Positions 20,674 through 25,653 of a stretch of DNA of 25,653 bases are shown here, in pieces. A program made the position numbers and the translations under genes. Numbering within the stretch: position 1 is the first letter of the stretch; every line of letters starts with the position of its first letter. Below the pieces are notes generated by a model, which made no database searches, was not told where the DNA came from, and saw nothing but the letters and a program-made list of their open reading frames with translations. The DNA is from a virus: the IMG/VR virus record IMGVR_UViG_3300042471_000170, positions 1 through 25,653 of that record; one strand, 5' to 3'.

Positions 20674-20713
20674 AGCGGCCCGACACCACCCTGCGTGTGG
20701 GTGTCGGGCCGCT
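20674..20713 (-). terminator. Strong hairpin terminator after the major capsid gene
   Basis: AGCGGCCCGACACC (20674-20687) and GGTGTCGGGCCGCT (20700-20713) form a perfect 14-bp stem with a 12-base loop. In the leftward transcript it is followed by TTTGACATTT, a short T-rich run. It lies in the 128-base gap 40 bases after the capsid stop. A weak or partial terminator here would set a high capsid level relative to downstream genes. A second, 5-bp stem (20723-20738) precedes it. Confidence 0.75.
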
Positions 20714-20753
20714 CGACTTTTAGTCCCCGTCAAGGGACTTCATCTCACGAAGT

Positions 20754-21935
20754 TCAGTTCGTGTTGTTGATGAAGTATTTGACGTGGCTGGTCTGCGGCA
20801 GGTTGCCGTCGACGCGCATCGTCGCACGGAACGTGACGAGGTCCGCATTGAATGCGTAGTCGTCGCTCCGGTCGAGACGGAGTCCGCCAGCCTGACGGAC
20901 GTAGTACGAGGGCAGATGCCCGAAGATGACCGACTTCTTCGCCGAGCCCTGCGAGTCCATTGCTGGGTTCTCGTAGACCGGGAAGTTCAGCAACTGGTCG
21001 TTGCCATCTGCCAGCGCGGGGCTGAAGATGTAGTAACCAGCGGTGTCCTTCAACTTGCGGACCGCACCGAGCGAGGCGGTGTTCATCATCCAGCCAACGC
21101 CGGGGAGACGACGCGCCGCACCGTCGAGGCTGTACGCCAGGTCGATGAGGTTGTCTGCGGTGAACAGGCCACCAGCGGTCGTGCCGAGCACGCCCGAACC
21201 AGCGGCGGCCACGATGCCCTTGGGCTTGTTCGTGCCGTTGCCTGTGGTGAGGTCTGCGTTGACGGCGTAGCCGATGGCGTTGCCGGTCTGCTCCGCGAGG
21301 AAGGAGAGGATGTCCACTCCCGAGTCCTCGATGAGTTCACGCGACAGTTGCACCAGGAACGAATACTTGTACGCGCTCAAGGTGATGAACTGGTTGAACC
21401 CTGGGTCGGACTCGCCGATTGCGGTGCCTTCGCCAGTGACCGTGCCGGTCGACCAGGATGCCTGCGACGGAATCTGGAGGTTCTCTCCGCCAGCCGTGCG
21501 CAGCACCGTCGAGGTCTCCAGCATTGGGCCGACAAGTCGGGCCTGCATGATGACCTGGTCGTAGAACGACGTCGGAACCGGTGCGCCCGTCGACGTCTTC
21601 ACAACGTCACGAGTCTCGAAGTTGAACGAACGAACTTCGCCGCGGGCCATCGAGCGGATGACGTCGGCATCGCTTGCCGCCGCCTTCGCCGCTGGACGAA
21701 CCTGGCCAGCGATTTCGCGGGTTGCCGCTTCAATCTTGGCCTCGCGCTCGGCATCAGCCTTCAAGGCTTCGATGCGAGCAGCGCGCTCGTTGAGTTCGGC
21801 GTTCATCTTCTGATAAGACGCCTCTTCTTCAGTGGTGAGGTCGCGCTTTTCGGATGCAGCCTTGTCGAGAAGGGCTTTGGCCGCTTCCCAAGCACGCTGA
21901 CGCGCCTCGACCTGTTGGTCGATGTATTGCTTCAT
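20754..21935 (-). CDS. Major capsid protein, HK97 fold
   Basis: A 393-residue protein. The ATG at 21935 lies 8 bases after GGAGG and is preferred to the in-frame GTG at 21950 that includes the ribosome binding site. Residues 1-90 are a charged coiled coil (for example RQRAWEAAKALLDKAASEKR), the delta domain that scaffolds assembly and is removed by the protease. The HK97-fold region follows, with PVPTSFYDQVIMQARLVGPM, LSAYKYSFLVQLSRELIEDS, GYAVNADLTTGNGTNKPKGI and the C-terminal FRATMRVDGNLP. It follows the prohead protease, the standard order. It has its own candidate promoter upstream and a terminator downstream. Confidence 0.95.
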   Translation of the reverse strand: MKQYIDQQVEARQRAWEAAKALLDKAASEKRDLTTEEEASYQKMNAELNERAARIEALKADAEREAKIEAATREIAGQVRPAAKAAASDADVIRSMARGEVRSFNFETRDVVKTSTGAPVPTSFYDQVIMQARLVGPMLETSTVLRTAGGENLQIPSQASWSTGTVTGEGTAIGESDPGFNQFITLSAYKYSFLVQLSRELIEDSGVDILSFLAEQTGNAIGYAVNADLTTGNGTNKPKGIVAAAGSGVLGTTAGGLFTADNLIDLAYSLDGAARRLPGVGWMMNTASLGAVRKLKDTAGYYIFSPALADGNDQLLNFPVYENPAMDSQGSAKKSVIFGHLPSYYVRQAGGLRLDRSDDYAFNADLVTFRATMRVDGNLPQTSHVKYFINNTN

Positions 21936-21973
21936 GATGTGTTCCTCCACGGAACTTGTTGGGGTCGCAGGGA

Positions 21974-22002
21974 TTTTTATTCCACCTGGCGAGGCTCCTC
22001 AA
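21974..22002 (-). promoter_or_regulatory. Candidate promoter for the major capsid gene
   Basis: In the 111-base gap after the protease, the minus strand reads TTGAGG (21997-22002), 17 bases, then TAAAAA (21974-21979). Each hexamer matches the sigma-70-type consensus at four of six positions. The ribosome binding site of the capsid gene follows about 30 bases later. A capsid-specific promoter with a terminator behind the gene would explain high capsid output. A GC-rich hairpin (CTGCG/CGCAG) lies just upstream. Confidence 0.4.
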
Positions 22003-22046
22003 CCAGCACCTTCCTGCGGCTCCGCAGCGAAGACTCTTGACGAAGT

Positions 22047-22748
22047 CTAGACGAGCTTCGACTGCAGTTCAAGTTGCTTCGCCAACAGCGAAGCAGGAAC
22101 CTGCTCGGGCTTCTTACGCAACTTGCCCACCACATCAAGCAGCAGACTCGCCTGCTCTTCGCTCAACTCTGAACCAGCCTCAAGCACCGTGATTGCGTCA
22201 GCAAGCTTGTCAACGTCAGAAGCGGTGCGTTCAGCAAGAATGTCAAGGCTGCGCACCGACGCAGTCGTCGCCTGATAGGCGGGGAAACCAGTCACGACCG
22301 ACACTTCGTACAGGCGTACTTCTTTGAGTTCACGCACCGAACCATCATCCGACCACGAGTCACCCTTTGGCGGAACGGAGAAACCGAACGACATTGAATC
22401 CACGTCGCCACGCTTGATGAGCGTCGACAAATCACGTCCGACAGTTGTGTCGGGCAGGTCTGCCTCAACCTTCAAGCCACGCTCATCCTCCATCAGACGC
22501 AAAGTCTTGGCGCGAGTCGTCGCAAGAAGCATCGACGAATCATGGTTCAGATACATGCGAATGTTGTTGCGTGCCTTCAACGACTTGCGGAACGCACCAG
22601 GAGCGATGCGCTCAATGAACGGCAACGGCTCCGAATCAGAATTGAACACTGCGGCGTAGCCGCTGAAAGACATGCCGTCACCGGCTGGACCTTGCCTGAC
22701 CTCGAAATCGTTGACTGTTAGACGACGGGTCTCAATTTTCTCGGTCAT
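22047..22748 (-). CDS. HK97-family prohead protease
   Basis: A 233-residue protein. The ATG at 22748 is chosen; a TTG at 22757 would add three residues. Motifs of the U35 prohead protease family are present: FSGYAAVFNSDSEPLPFIER, IAPGAFRKSL, MYLNHD with the likely catalytic His at 69, and GDVDSMSFGF with the likely catalytic Ser at 118. The C-terminal 60 residues are helical and charged. The enzyme would remove the delta domain of the capsid protein and then itself during head maturation. It lies directly before the capsid gene. No obvious ribosome binding site precedes the start. Confidence 0.92.
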   Translation of the reverse strand: MTEKIETRRLTVNDFEVRQGPAGDGMSFSGYAAVFNSDSEPLPFIERIAPGAFRKSLKARNNIRMYLNHDSSMLLATTRAKTLRLMEDERGLKVEADLPDTTVGRDLSTLIKRGDVDSMSFGFSVPPKGDSWSDDGSVRELKEVRLYEVSVVTGFPAYQATTASVRSLDILAERTASDVDKLADAITVLEAGSELSEEQASLLLDVVGKLRKKPEQVPASLLAKQLELQSKLV

Positions 22749-22776
22749 GGTCGTCAATGCTAGTGCGTTGAGGAGA

Positions 22777-23925
22777 TTACTTGTCCACGAACAATCTTGA
22801 CAACCGAGCCAACGTCACCAGATACCCGAGTCGACCTTCCGCTTCTCGCACACGCTCAGCCTGACGCTCAAACCATCGCATAGCCGGTGACGGGTCAAGC
22901 GGGTCAATTCCCCACAAGTAGAACGCAACAGCACCAGCACCAGGGAACCTGTCGTTGTCGGCGTCACTGTTCTGCGGAGCCTCAAGGTCTACCAGGTGTC
23001 TTGCTCCCCAAGCGTTTGCACGAATGACCTTATCCTCGCTGATTCTTCCCGCAGCCATCTCACGGGCCTCACGCACAGTTCGAGCCACAAGACCATCACC
23101 AGCGAGCCCCTGCCCGTAATAGTCCAAACCTTTGCGGGCCGCCTCACGAATGTAGACGGGGACATCAAATGAGAGTTGCCTGTCCATGACGTTGTTGTAG
23201 CCCGAGTATTGCGGGTCTTCATCGTTCACGTCTCCCGTCTGAACCGTCTGCCCAGGATTGTCGTTCGGCAAACCAGCGACAGGTGCCCAAGCGTTGCAAT
23301 AGTAGGCGGGAGAAACTTCGGCGTCCCACCGCTTGCAGTAGAAGTTCTTGAAGTACCCGCAGTTCCCGCAGTTACGGTTCGCCGGCACGTCAGGATTTGC
23401 TGCGGGACGATAGTTATCTGGCAGTTCGCGGTCTTCGGCATCGTCATCGTCGGGCGTGTCGCCGTACGAAGCATCTTCCATGTCCTCGGACTCAGGCTCA
23501 TCCTCAGGTTCCTCAAGTTCGCCAATGCGGGTCAGCGTTGAGAACTTATGGCCGACGATAACGTCGGTATCTTCCCAACCGCCCTCGACCTGTTCATAAA
23601 TCTGGATTAGGGCCACCGGGTCATCTTCGGAGGCTTCCAACTCGAAGTCGGTACCTGGCACGCGCACCGTACCTGAGCGGAAGATTTCCTGAATCTCACC
23701 ACGCGCACGACCACCCGAACTATTCCACGAAACATAATCACCCACCATCAACTCATCAGGACGAGCACGCTCACCACCCGGCTCCATCTCCTCAGCAATA
23801 CTCACCGCAACCATCTGGTCAATAGCGGCCTGCTTCGTCGCATGGCAACCGATAACTTCCCCATCATCTTTCTCAACTGCCCAACCTGAGCAGTTGCTGT
23901 TGGAATCAGAGATGAAGTACGGCAC
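22777..23925 (-). CDS. Multidomain head-region protein (Tudor-like, Cys4 cluster, C-terminal helical phage domain)
   Basis: A 382-residue protein from a GTG at 23925, overlapping the previous stop by one base. Four parts are visible. Residues 1-47 form a small domain with NCSGWAVEKDDGEVIGCH. Residues 58-134 resemble the HVA1/DUF2945 Tudor-like domain (VGDYVSWNSSGGRARGEIQ, ASEDDPVALIQIY, GHKFSTLTR). Residues 135-175 are a very acidic linker. C186, C189, C197 and C210 form a likely metal site (NCGNCGYFKNFYCKRW). Residues 255-365 carry a helical domain (VYIREAARKGLDYYGQGL, KVIRANAWGARHLVD, GAVAFYLWGIDP) that I associate with other phage head-region proteins. It precedes the protease and may be a minor head or maturation protein. 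The exact job is unknown. Confidence 0.75.
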   Translation of the reverse strand: MPYFISDSNSNCSGWAVEKDDGEVIGCHATKQAAIDQMVAVSIAEEMEPGGERARPDELMVGDYVSWNSSGGRARGEIQEIFRSGTVRVPGTDFELEASEDDPVALIQIYEQVEGGWEDTDVIVGHKFSTLTRIGELEEPEDEPESEDMEDASYGDTPDDDDAEDRELPDNYRPAANPDVPANRNCGNCGYFKNFYCKRWDAEVSPAYYCNAWAPVAGLPNDNPGQTVQTGDVNDEDPQYSGYNNVMDRQLSFDVPVYIREAARKGLDYYGQGLAGDGLVARTVREAREMAAGRISEDKVIRANAWGARHLVDLEAPQNSDADNDRFPGAGAVAFYLWGIDPLDPSPAMRWFERQAERVREAEGRLGYLVTLARLSRLFVDK

Positions 23926-24188
23926 TAGAGACTTTGCGCAATGTAGGAGACGACGTGACCGGTCTTGGTTGCGACGACATACAGTCGTTCGCCGCCAAAT
24001 AGCGTGAACGTGATTCTTTCCTGCTTTGACAACAGCAAACCTCCATTTGGGACGACTCCTTGGCCGCCGAGATACACAGCGTCGGTGTTGTCGTTGTTGG
24101 AGATTGTCAAGACGATTGGGTTGCTTGAAGAACCATTGATAGGGAGTGCAGCCGTACCAACCGCAACCGTACCGCTAGAAAGAGTCAT
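23925..24188 (-). CDS. Small beta-rich head protein
   Basis: An 87-residue protein with a compact beta pattern (NPIVLTISNNDNTDAVYLGG, LLLSKQERITFTLFGGERLY, VATKTGHVVSYIAQSL). The arrangement of NDNTDAVYLGGQGV, then an LxxxxxITF strand and a YVVATK strand, is typical of small phage virion proteins found near portal and capsid genes. It may decorate the head or sit at the vertex. The ATG at 24188 follows GAGGTAAAACATC. Confidence 0.65.
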   Translation of the reverse strand: MTLSSGTVAVGTAALPINGSSSNPIVLTISNNDNTDAVYLGGQGVVPNGGLLLSKQERITFTLFGGERLYVVATKTGHVVSYIAQSL

Positions 24189-24199
24189 GATGTTTTACC

Positions 24200-24958
24200 T
24201 CAGAGCATCAACAATACTTGCAAGTCATCATCTTCGGCGACGAAAGTGACACCCGCTTCCGCGTTCGCTTTCACTGACGCAACAATCGGCACACAATACG
24301 CCTGCACAGTTTTCGGATTCAACACAACAACTTCAGGCACAACCTCAACAACTGGTTCAACCTTCTTACGTCGAGGCTGACGATACGGACTCGGTCTACC
24401 ACCCGCACCGCCAGCAGGTATCGGAGTCGGTTGCGGTACGACCGTCCCAACGGCAGACGCATCCAGACCGCCCAGGTTCGCCGTCATCGTCCCAATAGGC
24501 GTCACGACACCATCTGCCGCCGCTGACACGCCTCCGAGCCCCGCAGAGGCCGATGCGACGATTCTGACGACACCAACCGCCGAGGCAGTCACCCCACCAA
24601 CCGACGCAACAGCCGAACCGGATACCGTCAGGTCAGCCGACGCACTCGCCACAAACCCACCAAGCGAAGCCTCCGCCGATGCCGGAGTCGTGATTCCACC
24701 AATCGCCGATGCGACAATTCCACCAAGCGTCGCATCCGCATCTGCCGCCACCGTCACCGTTACCTGACTGACCTCCGCCAACATTTCGCCGAGCGGAGCG
24801 TCAGCAGACGCAACCTTGATTACAACAGCAACAGCGGCAGCCGTAGCAGAACCGAGCGGCGCAGCCGCAGTTCCGTTGAGTGGGAAGTTCGGGCCGTCTA
24901 GCCCGACCGTTGAATCGTCAAGTTGGCTCGTGTCGAGCGTGAAGCGGCTGAACGCCAC
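24200..24958 (-). CDS. Alanine/glycine-rich repeat protein of the virion region
   Basis: A 252-residue protein from a GTG at 24958. Residues 1-30 contain FTLDTSQLDDSTVGLDG. Residues 31-178 are seven tandem repeats of about 21 residues with the pattern A-x-A-x-L-G-G-x-x-A-S-A-x-G-x-V. A proline/glycine hinge and basic patch (YRQPRRKKVEP) follow, then a C-terminal domain of about 50 residues (VVVLNPKTVQAYCVPIVASV, ending DDDLQVLLML). Regular short repeats with a conserved glycine turn suggest a beta-solenoid or fibre. It lies among small virion genes, so a head fibre or spike is plausible. No family is recognised. Confidence 0.65.
   Translation of the reverse strand: MAFSRFTLDTSQLDDSTVGLDGPNFPLNGTAAAPLGSATAAAVAVVIKVASADAPLGEMLAEVSQVTVTVAADADATLGGIVASAIGGITTPASAEASLGGFVASASADLTVSGSAVASVGGVTASAVGVVRIVASASAGLGGVSAAADGVVTPIGTMTANLGGLDASAVGTVVPQPTPIPAGGAGGRPSPYRQPRRKKVEPVVEVVPEVVVLNPKTVQAYCVPIVASVKANAEAGVTFVAEDDDLQVLLML
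24425..24868 (-). repeat. Seven tandem 21-residue (63-bp) coding repeats
   Basis: Within the repeat protein the aligned Leu/Val positions fall at residues 35, 56, 78, 99, 120, 141 and 162, a spacing of 21 with one unit of 22. Sample units are ADATLGGIVASAIGG and AEASLGGFVASASAD. The DNA copies have diverged, so the repeat is conserved as protein rather than as recently duplicated DNA. Confidence 0.75.
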
Positions 24959-24965
24959 GGCACGC

Positions 24966-25349
24966 CTACGAAGCGAGCGTCAGAGAGACGGTGAGAGAAC
25001 CAGACGAAATCGTGAACGTGTCGCCTGCGTTGTAGGCGTTCGCTGTGACTGTCCCCGAGAACAGGAAGTTTCCTGCCGACACGTTGTCCCAAGCGGTGAA
25101 GTGAGTTGCGTCCTGTGAGCCAGCGATGTTTGTCCAAGTGACGTCGGCATCCGAAGCAATCGAACCACCAGAGGCGGCAGCGAACGACACGGACTTGCGT
25201 GTCGTTTCGGTTGCCGGAGAAGCCGTACCCGCCGAACCAGGGTCACCAACATGCAGTTTGACGTACACGGTCGCCACAGCGAAAGACGTGTTATTGCCGG
25301 TGGCATCAAGCCACGCATTCGCCAAATAAGAAGAAATGCCCGTTGCCAT
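24966..25349 (-). CDS. Small virion structural protein
   Basis: A 127-residue protein beginning MATGISSYLANAWLDATGNN and continuing AVATVYVKLHVGDPGSAGTA. Later segments include VTWTNIAGSQDATHFTAWDN and GNFLFSGTVTANAYNAGD. This order matches a widespread small phage structural protein family that forms a beta sandwich and is often annotated as a minor virion or fibre-associated protein. The start overlaps the previous stop by one base (TGATG). The function within the particle is not known. Confidence 0.7.
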   Translation of the reverse strand: MATGISSYLANAWLDATGNNTSFAVATVYVKLHVGDPGSAGTASPATETTRKSVSFAAASGGSIASDADVTWTNIAGSQDATHFTAWDNVSAGNFLFSGTVTANAYNAGDTFTISSGSLTVSLTLAS

Positions 25350-25642
25350 CAGCCCTCAACCCTTTCCACGATTTCAGTGATGCGACCGTCATCGCCACGC
25401 ACCACCTGACGCACCACGGTGCGCTGCTCAGGGACGTTGACGTTGACGACTGTTTCTGGCACGTTCACCACAGGCGCATCAACGTGAACCGAAGGCGGTG
25501 CAACATGAATGACCTGCTCAGGCATGTTCAGATTGAGTTCTCGTGTTCCTGCGTCATAGACGCTTGCTGGGGCGATTGGGTTGATTGCGGCCACAGGCTG
25601 AAGCGCAGACGTCGGAACACCAGTGTGCTCAATCGGTGGCAT
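25349..25642 (-). CDS. Small proline/valine-rich protein near the head genes
   Basis: A 97-residue reading frame from the ATG at 25642. The middle is a repeat-like proline/valine series (VIHVAPPSVHVDAPVVNVPE, then VVNVNVPE) and the end is VVRGDDGRITEIVERVEG. The DGRI-type ending resembles the C-terminal end of proteins encoded beside phage portals. No stop codon is seen in frame between the ATG and the window edge, so this may be the C-terminal part of a longer gene. A TGA in another frame at 25644-25646 could end the upstream gene and would favour a start here. An extended, rod-like segment is likely. Confidence 0.55.
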   Translation of the reverse strand: MPPIEHTGVPTSALQPVAAINPIAPASVYDAGTRELNLNMPEQVIHVAPPSVHVDAPVVNVPETVVNVNVPEQRTVVRQVVRGDDGRITEIVERVEG

Positions 25643-25653
25643 GTCAAGAGCTT

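Noticed and set aside
20784-22040. Long plus-strand open frame (418 codons) opposite the capsid gene
   Set aside because: It is antisense to the well-supported major capsid gene; its sequence is arginine/valine-rich without known motifs, and GC-rich coding DNA often leaves such frames open on the other strand.
1-25653. tRNA genes, integrase, attachment site, insertion sequences
   Set aside because: No cloverleaf-like sequence, recombinase motif or terminal inverted repeat flanked by duplications was seen; intergenic gaps are too short for most of these.

Overview
The window is a segment of a tailed double-stranded DNA phage (Caudoviricetes) with siphovirus morphology. It has an HK97-type prohead protease and major capsid protein, head-tail connectors, a major tail protein, a tail assembly chaperone pair joined by a -1 frameshift, a 692-residue tape measure protein and a minor tail protein. 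A WhiB-family regulator points to an actinobacterial host, and small virion proteins of types common in aquatic phages suggest an environmental, perhaps freshwater, actinophage. That host assignment is inference. Every credible gene lies on the minus strand, so the module order is read from high to low coordinates. I saw no integrase, immunity repressor, tRNA, CRISPR array or insertion sequence.

Head and virion region (25.6 to 20.7 kb): a small proline/valine-rich protein, three small structural proteins (one with seven 21-residue repeats), a four-part fusion protein, the prohead protease and the major capsid protein. The capsid gene has a plausible promoter in front and a strong hairpin terminator behind. 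Next comes a four-gene glycan cassette (20.6 to 17.5 kb): a GT-B glycosyltransferase, a GT2-like enzyme, a small GT-A-like protein and a SAM methyltransferase. It sits inside the structural operon between capsid and connector genes.

Tail region (17.5 to 9.0 kb): head-tail connector, tail terminator-like protein, a small unnamed gene, major tail protein, chaperone with slippery site CCCTTTG, gp10-like protein, tape measure, minor tail protein, two small virion proteins, two tandem glycine-rich adhesin-like paralogues and a small protein of an aquatic-phage family. Lysis region (9.0 to 7.5 kb): a small exported protein, a two-helix membrane protein, a holin-like protein, an M15-type endolysin and a single-span membrane protein, all overlapping or nearly so.

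Non-structural region (7.6 to 0 kb): a putative DNA-binding protein and metallophosphoesterase pair, a secreted lysozyme-like protein, a small membrane protein, WhiB, a resolvase-like nuclease, a RecB/Cas4-like exonuclease, an ssDNA-binding-like protein, and a run of small overlapping accessory genes. At the far left a promoter with two 9-bp near-palindromes exactly two helical turns apart drives small genes that share nearly identical ribosome-binding leaders. Just upstream of it is a G-rich (C-rich in the transcript) block that may end transcription of the longer operon.

Three genes shorter than 60 codons were recovered by reading the gaps between larger genes (2404-2538, 8560-8727 and 16286-16456), and so was the frameshifted half of the tail chaperone (15423-15584). 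No well-defined new defence or anti-defence system is evident. The most unusual parts are the glycan cassette within the head operon, the multidomain fusion next to the protease, the repeat protein and the left-end regulatory region.
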